Shown in pieces: positions 7,737 to 14,782 of a DNA stretch of 64,000 nucleotides. Location: positions 730,223 through 794,222 of the forward strand of contig NZ_VTUU01000001.1 in the NCBI RefSeq assembly GCF_008370345.1. The letters run 5' to 3'. Numbering within the stretch: position 1 is the first letter of the stretch; every line of letters begins with the position of its first letter. The notes below the pieces were generated by a model. It saw only the letters and a program-made list of their open reading frames with translations. It did not search any database and was not told the DNA's origin. The position numbers and the translations under genes were made by a program. Source of the stretch: Marinobacter salinexigens. Lineage in GTDB: Bacteria > Pseudomonadota > Gammaproteobacteria > Pseudomonadales > Oleiphilaceae.

Positions 7737-8915
7737 ATGGATTTCAACGACTATCAGAAAGCGCTCCCCAACGAGCTGCGAGGCATGGAGTGCCCCTTTC
7801 CTGAAGCAGAGTATGCCCGCCGTCTCGCCAGGGTTCGTGATCTGATGGCGGTGTCAGACCTGGATGCCCTGTTGCTGACGGATCCCTCAGACATCTTTTA
7901 TCTCTGTGGGTACAGCACCTTTGAAGTGTCGGTTCATACCACATTGGTGGTTACCGAATCGTCGTTGATGCTACAGGTTCCCTCAATCGAAATGGGGCCG
8001 GCGGTGATGACTACCCGGGTGGAGCGGGTTTCTGGCTATCGGTGGGAAGGTATCGGCGAGGTACTCACGCCTCTGGTTGATGAACTCAACCATGCCGCCG
8101 ATACCGTAGGCATTGATGCCTGGCACGGTTCGTTAAGGCAGGGCGTATTGGAAGGCCTGAAATCCCGGTTGCCGGGCGTGCGTTTCATTCACAGCGGCGG
8201 GCTGGTGAAGAAAGTCCGTATCGTAAAGTCCGAGCTGGAGCTGAGTTATTTGCGCAGGAGCGCGGAGATCTCCGCTATTGGCTTGCGGGCGGCAACCGAA
8301 GCCGTGCAGGCCGGTGTTACGGATAACGACATTGCGGCCGCGGGTTCACGGGCCATGTTGGCCGCTGGCAGCGAATTCATGAGTATGCAGCCCATTGTCA
8401 CCACCGGGCGGCGCAGCAGTGTGATTCACAGTAGTCACAGGCGTTGCCGGATTGAATCCGGGGATTCAGTCTTCATGGAATTCGGCGCAGCATGGAACCG
8501 GTATACCGCGCCGATGATGCAGACTGTGGTGGCGGGCTCGCCGACGCCGGAAATGCACCAGGTATTCAACGGGTGCCGCAGGGTCGTTGACGCTTTGCTG
8601 GCATCGATCAAGCCGGGTGGGACCTTTGATGCGGCCGCAGAGACGGCTGAAAAAGCACTGGAACCTCTGGTGGACAAGGTTTTTTTCTCCGGGGTGTTCG
8701 GCTATACCGTCGGTGCTCAGTTTCCACCGTCCTGGGTCGAGGGGTCTGGCTTCATTGCCCGAGGGGGAAATACTGAATTCAAACCGGGCATGGTCTTCCA
8801 TTTACCCATTTGCTTGAGGGTGCCGGGAAAGTGGGGGATCGGATGCAGTGAAACGGTTGTTGTCAGCGACACGGGAGCGGAGCCCATAACCGACAACCCC
8901 TGGACGCTGGGCTGA
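7737..8915 (+). CDS. M24-fold hydrolase, creatinase/ectoine-hydrolase-like
   Basis: A 392-residue protein with the N-terminal creatinase domain (LLLTDPSDIFYLCGYSTFEV near residue 45) and a C-terminal pita-bread fold. In metallopeptidases of this family the segment after GDLVLID carries two metal aspartates; here it reads SVFMEFGAAWNRYTAPMMQT, with the first aspartate replaced by glutamate and the second lost. The later segment YTVGAQFPPSW and MVFHLPICLRVPGKWGIGCS resemble ectoine hydrolase DoeA. It therefore probably acts without the usual metal pair on a small C-N substrate rather than as an aminopeptidase. GAGGAG lies 7 bases before the chosen ATG. No doeB or other ectoine gene is adjacent, so ectoine as substrate is only a guess. 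Confidence 0.75.
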   Translation: MDFNDYQKALPNELRGMECPFPEAEYARRLARVRDLMAVSDLDALLLTDPSDIFYLCGYSTFEVSVHTTLVVTESSLMLQVPSIEMGPAVMTTRVERVSGYRWEGIGEVLTPLVDELNHAADTVGIDAWHGSLRQGVLEGLKSRLPGVRFIHSGGLVKKVRIVKSELELSYLRRSAEISAIGLRAATEAVQAGVTDNDIAAAGSRAMLAAGSEFMSMQPIVTTGRRSSVIHSSHRRCRIESGDSVFMEFGAAWNRYTAPMMQTVVAGSPTPEMHQVFNGCRRVVDALLASIKPGGTFDAAAETAEKALEPLVDKVFFSGVFGYTVGAQFPPSWVEGSGFIARGGNTEFKPGMVFHLPICLRVPGKWGIGCSETVVVSDTGAEPITDNPWTLG

Positions 8916-8917
8916 GT

Positions 8918-9841
8918 CTATTGAAGGCGCAGATCCGTGAGAATTACCGAGCGGGGATAGGGTAACTGGGTGGCAAACAGCCCAAGCCTGCGAATCAGGC
9001 TCATGTCCATATTTCGGTTTTCTGGAGCCTGGCGGATGGTCTCCAGGGGTATCGTGAAGCTGTTGTGGCCGGCGGCAAGCTGCAGGCGCTTGTTAAAACG
9101 GTCTGAATAGGCGTTATTGTCCTCGTGCGCGACATCGTGGATACGGAGTGTCATAGCCAGTGGCGTGTTATCGGGATTCTCCAGCCCGATCACCAGTGTC
9201 TTATAGCCTCGCCAGTTATTCGGCAGGTTGTTCAGCGTCGCTCCGGAGTATTTTTCAGTGCCCAGGGTGATGCGGAGCCCGGAGTTGGGCGCGGGCTCAG
9301 TTGAAACCCGGCCTCCCCAGTACAGACCGGGGTTGTCGTGATTGAAGTCATAAAGCCGGGGAAGCTGGCGGTGAACCTCAAATTGTCGGTAAGCAACGAC
9401 TGCGGTTGACAGTATTTCGAGCGCGACGAGCAATGCGGTTGCCAGAGTGGCCAGTTTGATCTGCCTGGTACGGCGGGCTTGGGGAAACCATGCCAGAACC
9501 AGCCAGAGTCCCATCAGGTTCCGCACGACATCGTGCCAGTCTTCCTGTCGATCCAGCCCGGATTGGATCACTTCGATCCCCACTCCGATGATCAGCAGTA
9601 TCCCTGAGGGGATCAGCCAGAGCCGCCATCCCTGAAGCCATCGCCAGGGTTGAATACCAAGAGTGGCGAGTGCAAACAGGCCAATGTGGCCAAGGTTCCA
9701 GGCGGATTTGAACAGGGGGCCAGAGGAATAACCCGGGCCGCCCAGAAACAGCAATGGCGCAATCAAAAAAGCGCCCAGCAGCGCCAGCGAACGAAGTCGC
9801 TGAGCTGTCTGGGCGCCTTTGGTCGCCTGAGTGGCGAGCAT
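8918..9841 (-). CDS. VanZ-like membrane protein with a C-terminal extracytoplasmic domain
   Basis: 307 residues. The first half has about four membrane helices and the VanZ-like signature VIQSGLDRQEDWHDVVRNLM. After a further helix near residue 140 comes a soluble domain of about 150 residues rich in beta strand (YWGGRVSTEPAPNSGLRITL, VLVIGLENPDN-like stretch), which could bind sugar or lipid but matches nothing I can name. Its ATG overlaps the ppiC stop by one base (TGATG), so the two are translationally coupled. VanZ-like proteins are linked to envelope or antibiotic phenotypes only in a few cases, so no specific function is claimed. Confidence 0.7.
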   Translation of the reverse strand: MLATQATKGAQTAQRLRSLALLGAFLIAPLLFLGGPGYSSGPLFKSAWNLGHIGLFALATLGIQPWRWLQGWRLWLIPSGILLIIGVGIEVIQSGLDRQEDWHDVVRNLMGLWLVLAWFPQARRTRQIKLATLATALLVALEILSTAVVAYRQFEVHRQLPRLYDFNHDNPGLYWGGRVSTEPAPNSGLRITLGTEKYSGATLNNLPNNWRGYKTLVIGLENPDNTPLAMTLRIHDVAHEDNNAYSDRFNKRLQLAAGHNSFTIPLETIRQAPENRNMDMSLIRRLGLFATQLPYPRSVILTDLRLQ

Positions 9842-10119
9842 CAGCTGCGGCTGGTAACTTCCAGCAGGTGGTAGCCGAACTGGGTCTGGATAGGACCGAT
9901 GACGGTGTTCAGTTCGCTGCTGAAAACAGCCTTGTCGAACTCGGGAACCATTTGGCCCGGGCCGAAAGAACCCAGATCACCGCCGTTGCGGCCAGACGGG
10001 CAGGATGAGTGCTGCTTGGCGACTTCGGCGAAATCCTGGCCACCTTCGATGGCTTTTTTCAGTTCTTCGCACTTGGCTTCGCTGTCTACCAGAATGTGGC
10101 GTGCTGTTGCTTGAGTCAT
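9841..10119 (-). CDS. ppiC: parvulin-type peptidyl-prolyl cis-trans isomerase
   Basis: A single-domain, 92-residue parvulin equivalent to E. coli PpiC (about 93 residues). Family motifs are ARHILVDSEAKCEEL at the start, FAEVAKQHSSCPSGRNGGDL in the middle, and GQMVPEFDKAVF and TQFGYHLLEV at the end. It has no signal peptide, so it should act in the cytoplasm, speeding proline isomerisation during folding. It is the first gene of a two-gene unit with the VanZ-like gene. The region upstream holds a palindromic repeat. Confidence 0.94.
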   Translation of the reverse strand: MTQATARHILVDSEAKCEELKKAIEGGQDFAEVAKQHSSCPSGRNGGDLGSFGPGQMVPEFDKAVFSSELNTVIGPIQTQFGYHLLEVTSRS

Positions 10120-10272
10120 GGTTATGTTCCCATTGTTGGTTGGCTGTTACTTCTGGGACGAATGCTGCCCGCCCGGGGCGCCTGAGGCAAGTGGTTTTTG
10201 CCTGTCATCTTATTTCCAAGTGTTTACCTGTAGTATGGAACACATACTGTCATTGGTCGGGCTTGGGTGCTG

Positions 10273-10382
10273 TGAGAGCGCGAGCCGGTGGTTCAAAAAA
10301 ACGCTCAAGCACATCCATGTGTCGCTTGGGCTCCGCCATCCATGGCTCCGCACATTTTTTGAACCACCGGCTCACACTCTCA
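10273..10382. repeat. palindromic repeat, copy 1 (conserved core, private arms)
   Basis: The arms at 10273-10300 and 10355-10382 are inverted copies of each other with 2 mismatches over 28 bases (inner part GGTGGTTCAAAAAA / TTTTTTGAACCACC). The core at 10301-10354 contains CCATCCATGGCTCCGCACA. The same core, reversed, is present at 11042-11098 with unrelated arms. The element lies between the divergent ppiC and DUF1415 genes, and its transcript could fold into a long hairpin. Confidence 0.85.
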
Positions 10383-10424
10383 ATCAAGGCCCGAGTTGTC
10401 TATTTTGGGGTTGAGGAGAGCTTT

Positions 10425-10976
10425 TTGGATAACTCTGTGGTTGTTGAATCGACGCGTAAGTGGGTGGAAGACGTTGTCGTCGGGTACAACCTGTGCCCAT
10501 TTGCAAAACGGGAACTGGTGCGGAACCGGGTGCGGTTTGTCGTGTCAGAAGCGCAGAACGAAGACGAACTGCTCCAGGACCTTCATGGGGAGTTGCACCG
10601 ACTTGAAGACGAACCGGAAATCGAAACCACGCTCTTGATCCACCCCGGCGTGCTGACAGGGTTTGAGGATTACAACGAATTCCTCGACGCCGCCGATGGC
10701 CTGTTGGCGTTTCTCGAGATGGAAGGTATCTACCAGATTGCGAGTTTTCACCCGGACTATCAGTTTGAAGGCACGGAACCGGAGTCAGCAGAGAACTACA
10801 CTAACCGTTCTCCGTTTCCCATGCTGCACCTATTAAGGGAAGCCAGCCTTGAGGTGGCTATTGACAGCTATCCGAATGTGGACGACATTCCTCAGCGCAA
10901 TATTGAACTGATGGAAAAACTCGGCGTAGAAAAAATGAGGGCGATCCTGCAAAACTGCACGAAACAGTCTGCATGA
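10425..10976 (+). CDS. DUF1415 family protein
   Basis: A 183-residue protein of the DUF1415 family, known widely in gammaproteobacteria but without an assigned reaction. Typical motifs are STRKWVEDVVVGYNLCPFAK at the start, TLLIHPGVL, then IASFHPDYQFEG and NYTNRSPFPMLHLLRE. The conserved cysteine and two histidine-containing motifs suggest a metal or redox role, but this is inference. The frame is open much further upstream, but GAGGAG 6 bases before the TTG at 10425 fixes the start there and gives the family length. Both flanks carry copies of one palindromic repeat. Confidence 0.87.
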   Translation: MDNSVVVESTRKWVEDVVVGYNLCPFAKRELVRNRVRFVVSEAQNEDELLQDLHGELHRLEDEPEIETTLLIHPGVLTGFEDYNEFLDAADGLLAFLEMEGIYQIASFHPDYQFEGTEPESAENYTNRSPFPMLHLLREASLEVAIDSYPNVDDIPQRNIELMEKLGVEKMRAILQNCTKQSA

Positions 10977-11022
10977 ATCAGAGCATAAGGGATCGCCCGG
11001 GGAGTAATTGGACAAGCGGTTG

Positions 11023-11117
11023 GTCTTCCCTCTTCCAAAACTGTGCGGAGCCATGGATGGCGTAGCTCAAGCGTCACATGGACGTGCCGAAGGAGCGGGT
11101 TTTGGAAGAGGGAAGAG
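11023..11117. repeat. palindromic repeat, copy 2 (inverted relative to copy 1)
   Basis: TCTTCCCTCTTCCAAAAC at 11024-11041 pairs with its exact reverse complement at 11099-11116, and weaker pairing continues outward. The core between the arms, read on the minus strand, matches copy 1 at 42 of 46 bases in its conserved part. The arms share no sequence with the arms of copy 1. It lies between DUF1415 and the sirtuin gene. Confidence 0.85.
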
Positions 11118-11160
11118 CAACTGCGCTAAGTCCAAAGTCCAGAAGCAATGCGGAGACAAT

Positions 11161-12063
11161 ATGCCAGCAACAATTCACAAGGTTCGTCCCTTCAGCTCAT
11201 CCCAGCGCCTCCCCGAACAGCAAACCCCAGATGTCGCCCACGAGCCCGAGCAGGCAGGTGAGTTGCTGGCAGAATTTATCCACAACAACCCGAAACTGAT
11301 GATCCTCACCGGCGCTGGTGTCAGTACGGATTCCGGCATTCCGGATTACCGGGATGGCGACGGTGCCTGGAAGCGTAAACAGCCGGTTCAACATCAGGCC
11401 TTCATGGAGAGTTTTGAAACGCGTCAGCGGTACTGGGGCCGGAGCCTTATCGGCTGGCCGGTGATGCAGAAGGCGACACCTAACCCTGCGCACCACCTGA
11501 TCTCGGAGCTGGAGCATCGGGGGCATAGCAACCTTGTGGTAACCCAGAACGTGGACCGGCTGCATCAGAAAGCCGGCACGCGGGCGGTAATGGATCTTCA
11601 TGGCCGGGCTGACGAAGTGCTTTGCATGAGCTGTGGCTACCGCTGTACCCGAGAAGAAGTTCATGATCGGTGTGCGGATCTGAACCCGGCATTCCGCCAC
11701 TACCGGGCAGATGCTGCTCCGGATGGTGATGCCGATCTGGAAGTGGATTTCTCCAGCTTCATGACCGCCGATTGCCCGGCGTGTGCGGGCATTCTTAAAC
11801 CTGACGTGGTGTTTTTCGGAGACTTTGTACCCAAAGACAGGGTTCAGTCCGCGCTGGACACGCTTGAAAACAGCGATGGGCTTCTGGTCATTGGCTCATC
11901 GCTGATGGTGTATTCCGGATTCCGGTTTTGCCGGTATGCCAGCGAGTGGGGAAAACCCATGGCCACCCTTAATCTGGGGCGCACACGGGCGGAAGATCTG
12001 GTGAGCCTGAAACTCAATGCGCGAATCGGGGAGACCCTGGCAGCCACCCTCGCCAAATTGTAA
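11161..12063 (+). CDS. Sir2-family NAD-dependent protein deacylase
   Basis: A 300-residue class II-type sirtuin, which removes acyl groups from lysines while consuming NAD+. It shows the NAD-binding motif LTGAGVSTDSGIPDYRD near residue 50, TQNVDRLHQKAG, the catalytic histidine in DLHG, and two cysteine pairs (CMSC and CPAC) that would hold the structural zinc. The frame extends upstream into the repeat; the ATG at 11161 with GGAGA upstream gives the usual length and avoids coding through the repeat. Deacylase activity is expected from the family; targets are unknown. It is transcribed in the same direction as DUF1415 but is separated from it by the repeat hairpin. Confidence 0.9.
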   Translation: MPATIHKVRPFSSSQRLPEQQTPDVAHEPEQAGELLAEFIHNNPKLMILTGAGVSTDSGIPDYRDGDGAWKRKQPVQHQAFMESFETRQRYWGRSLIGWPVMQKATPNPAHHLISELEHRGHSNLVVTQNVDRLHQKAGTRAVMDLHGRADEVLCMSCGYRCTREEVHDRCADLNPAFRHYRADAAPDGDADLEVDFSSFMTADCPACAGILKPDVVFFGDFVPKDRVQSALDTLENSDGLLVIGSSLMVYSGFRFCRYASEWGKPMATLNLGRTRAEDLVSLKLNARIGETLAATLAKL

Positions 12064-12064
12064 A

Positions 12065-12088
12065 GCGGGGAGCCGCATGACTCCCCGC
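12065..12088. terminator. convergent hairpin after sirtuin and NSS genes
   Basis: GCGGGGAG and CTCCCCGC form a perfect 8-bp stem with an 8-base loop directly after the sirtuin stop and 21 bases past the NSS stop on the other strand. No long T-run follows on either strand, so it is a weaker terminator candidate. Confidence 0.55.
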
Positions 12089-12108
12089 GATCGACTCAAA
12101 TCATATCG

Positions 12109-13521
12109 TCAGATCAGGTTGTAGATAAAGACAATCGCAACGGCAACCGGCGTAACGTAGCGCACGGTGCTGAGCCAGAGTTTGAACGCGGGTTCAGACA
12201 GCGACAGTTCATTCTCCATGGCCTGTTTCGACATCACCCAACCCGCCATCACAGCCACCAGCAGACCGCCCAGTGGAAGCAGGATGTTGGCGGTGAAGAA
12301 GTCCAGCAGATCGAAAATGGTCTTGCCTTCCAGCATCGGGATGAAGCTCAGCGGAGCCACATCAGACCACAGGTTCAGAGACAGGATCGACGCAATACCC
12401 AGCGCCCAGCATACCAGTCCGGCACCGAGGGTACTGACAGTACGATTCATGCCTTTCTGCTCTTCCAGCCACTCCACAATCGGCTCCAGCAGCGAGATAC
12501 CGGAGGTCCAGGCGGCGAAAATCAGCAGGATAAAGAACAGCGCGCCGAACAGGCTACCCATGGGCATCTGGCCAAACGCCAGGGGCAGGGTCTGGAAAAT
12601 CAGGCCGGGGCCTGCGCCGGGTTCCAGGCCGTTGGCGAACACGATGGGGAAGATGGCCAGCCCTGCAAGCAACGCTACACCGGTATCAATCACCGACACG
12701 GTAATGGATGTCCTGGCAATTGAGATGTTTTTCGGAAGGTAAGAACCGTAGGCCATCATTACCGCCATGCCCAGACTCAGGGTGAAGAACGCGTGGCCCA
12801 GGGCGATCAGTACACCGGACGTGGTCAGTTTGGAAAAGTCAGGCTGGAACAGGAAGGATACGGCCTGGCCGAAGGAGCCGCTGGTCATGGCGTAGCCGAC
12901 CATCACCAGCAGGAGAACAAACAGCGCAGGCATAAGGATGCTGACAGCGCGTTCAAGGCCCGCCCGGACACCCCGGGCGACAACCACCATCACCAGCGCC
13001 ATGAACACGGTATGCCACATCAGCAGGGTGCCGGGATCACTCAGAAGCCCGGAAAAAATGGCGCCCACAGCGTCTGCTGACTGCCCGGTCAGTTGGCCGC
13101 TGGCCGCCGTGCCGACGTAGGAAACGGCCCAGCCTCCGATCACGGAATAGAATGACAGGATCAGGAATCCGGCCAGCACGCCGACAGCCCCAACGAGTTT
13201 CCAGGCCGGGTTCAGGCCGTCCCGCTCGGCGATCAGACGCAGGCTGTTCACCGGACTGCGACCGCCGCGACGGCCAATCATCACCTCGGCCATCATGATG
13301 GGAATGCCGACCACGGCGATGCATGCCAGGTAGACGATGACGAACGCGCCGCCACCATTTTCCCCGGTTATGTAGGGGAACTTCCAGATGTTGCCCAACC
13401 CGACGGCAGAGCCCGTTGCGGCGAGTATGAAAGCAAGCCGGGAGGACCAGAGCCCGCGTTTGGCGTTGGCGCCCTCAACTGCACCACTGTATGTGGCTGA
13501 TCCGGATGAAGTAACAGACAT
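12109..13521 (-). CDS. sodium-dependent transporter, NSS/SNF family
   Basis: A 470-residue inner-membrane symporter of the neurotransmitter:sodium family, which imports amino acids with Na+. The family signature is at the N-terminus (LAFILAATGSAVGLGNIWKF, then PYITGENGGGAFV), and I count about 11-12 hydrophobic helices. AGGAGA precedes the ATG at 13521. It lies just downstream of leucine dehydrogenase on the same strand but behind that gene's terminator, so it may have its own promoter. The neighbourhood suggests a branched-chain or aromatic amino acid as substrate; this is inference. Confidence 0.9.
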   Translation of the reverse strand: MSVTSSGSATYSGAVEGANAKRGLWSSRLAFILAATGSAVGLGNIWKFPYITGENGGGAFVIVYLACIAVVGIPIMMAEVMIGRRGGRSPVNSLRLIAERDGLNPAWKLVGAVGVLAGFLILSFYSVIGGWAVSYVGTAASGQLTGQSADAVGAIFSGLLSDPGTLLMWHTVFMALVMVVVARGVRAGLERAVSILMPALFVLLLVMVGYAMTSGSFGQAVSFLFQPDFSKLTTSGVLIALGHAFFTLSLGMAVMMAYGSYLPKNISIARTSITVSVIDTGVALLAGLAIFPIVFANGLEPGAGPGLIFQTLPLAFGQMPMGSLFGALFFILLIFAAWTSGISLLEPIVEWLEEQKGMNRTVSTLGAGLVCWALGIASILSLNLWSDVAPLSFIPMLEGKTIFDLLDFFTANILLPLGGLLVAVMAGWVMSKQAMENELSLSEPAFKLWLSTVRYVTPVAVAIVFIYNLI

Positions 13522-13556
13522 GCGTATCTCCTGCGATATTTGTTCTTGTATCAGGT

Positions 13557-13589
13557 AAAAAAGGGGAGCCGCGACCCCTCGCGGCTCCC
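13557..13589 (-). terminator. rho-independent terminator of the leucine dehydrogenase unit
   Basis: GGGAGCCGCGA and TCGCGGCTCCC form an 11-bp perfect stem with a CCCC/GGGG loop. Read on the minus strand it is followed by a TTTTTT tract, 23 bases after the dehydrogenase stop. Confidence 0.92.
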
Positions 13590-13611
13590 AGGGGGAAGCG
13601 CCGGTGTCAGG

Positions 13612-14712
13612 TTACCCGGCGCAAGCCAACCGCTGAGGCGCCAGCCCGGCACCCGCGGTATGCTTTCGGAAGCGCTCTTCTGCCAGTTTGTTAGCGATTT
13701 CTCCGGTCGGAAGGCCGGTTTGGTCAGAGCGATTGAAAATCTCGGTCAGGGTGTCCCCGATGGTGTCGACATGGGCCCGGACCTGTTCGGGAGAGGCGCC
13801 TTTGCGCTCGTAGAAAACGTCAATGATGCCGCCGGCGTTGATAGCAAAGTCAGGGGCATAGAGGATGCCGTGCTGTTTCAGCATGGCGTCGTGTTCCGGG
13901 CGGTCCAGAAGGTTGTTGGCGGCACCGGCAACAATACCTGCCTGAATATTGGGAATGCTGCTGTCATTAAGGACAGCCCCCATGGCGCAGGGGGCGATGA
14001 CATCGACCGGCAGCAGCAGAATGTCCTCGGCGGATGCCGGTCTGGCACCCAGTTCGTCCACAGCCCGCTGCATGTTGTCGGCGTGGATATCGTACACCCA
14101 GAGGTCGGCACCGGCGTCTTTCAGGTGCTTCGCCAGACGGAAACCAACGTTGCCAATGCCCTGGATGGCCACCTTCAGGCCGCTGAGATCATCGCTACCC
14201 AGTCGGTGTTTAACCGCCGCCTTGAGACCAATGAAAGTACCGTAGGCGGTCACAGGAGAAGGATCACCGTTGCTCGGTTTGCCGTCGAAGCCGGTGCGGG
14301 AAGCGATGCCCGCCACGTGCCCGGTGTGTCTCCCCATCACTTTCAGGTCGGTCACGCTGGTGCCGGAATCTTCTGCTGCAATGTACTGGCCACCGAGACC
14401 TTCAAGGTGTCGGCCCATGGCTTCCAGAAGCGCTTCGGTTTTGTGTTGACGCGGATCGCCGATAATCACGGATTTACCGCCGCCAAGATCGAGATTGGCG
14501 AGAGCGGATTTGTAGGTCATGCCCCGGGACAGTCGCAAGACATCCCGCAAGGCGTCTTCGTCGCTGGCATAAGGGAACATCCTGCAGCCACCGAGGGCTG
14601 GGCCCCGGGACGTGTTGTGGATGGCGACAATGGCTTTCAGTCCGGTTTCCGGGTCGCAGAAAAAGGACAGGTGTTCGTGGTTATCAAACTCCGGATGGCT
14701 GAATACGTTCAT
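13612..14712 (-). CDS. leucine (Glu/Leu/Phe/Val-type) dehydrogenase
   Basis: A 366-residue amino-acid dehydrogenase that would deaminate leucine, valine or isoleucine to the 2-oxoacid with NAD+. Characteristic motifs are [20 protein letters not shown] near residue 40, the lysine-containing [19 protein letters not shown] near 66-84, [10 protein letters not shown], and a Rossmann [13 protein letters not shown] near 185. The length matches leucine dehydrogenases (about 340-370) rather than glutamate dehydrogenases. The next gene upstream on the same strand is a 2-oxoacid ferredoxin oxidoreductase, which could use its product. A strong terminator follows. Confidence 0.88.
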   Translation of the reverse strand: MNVFSHPEFDNHEHLSFFCDPETGLKAIVAIHNTSRGPALGGCRMFPYASDEDALRDVLRLSRGMTYKSALANLDLGGGKSVIIGDPRQHKTEALLEAMGRHLEGLGGQYIAAEDSGTSVTDLKVMGRHTGHVAGIASRTGFDGKPSNGDPSPVTAYGTFIGLKAAVKHRLGSDDLSGLKVAIQGIGNVGFRLAKHLKDAGADLWVYDIHADNMQRAVDELGARPASAEDILLLPVDVIAPCAMGAVLNDSSIPNIQAGIVAGAANNLLDRPEHDAMLKQHGILYAPDFAINAGGIIDVFYERKGASPEQVRAHVDTIGDTLTEIFNRSDQTGLPTGEIANKLAEERFRKHTAGAGLAPQRLACAG

Positions 14713-14782
14713 GGCGTTTCACCTTGTGTCCGTGACCAGCCGCTACCCTTGTGGGGCCTGCGGCGGTCGGTTGTTGTAGTTG

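Noticed and set aside
10005..10424. N-terminal extension of the DUF1415 frame
   Set aside because: The open frame runs through ppiC antisense and the palindromic repeat; the TTG at 10425 with GAGGAG gives the family length.
11008..11160. Upstream extension of the sirtuin frame
   Set aside because: It would be encoded by the palindromic repeat itself; the ATG at 11161 gives the normal sirtuin N-terminus.
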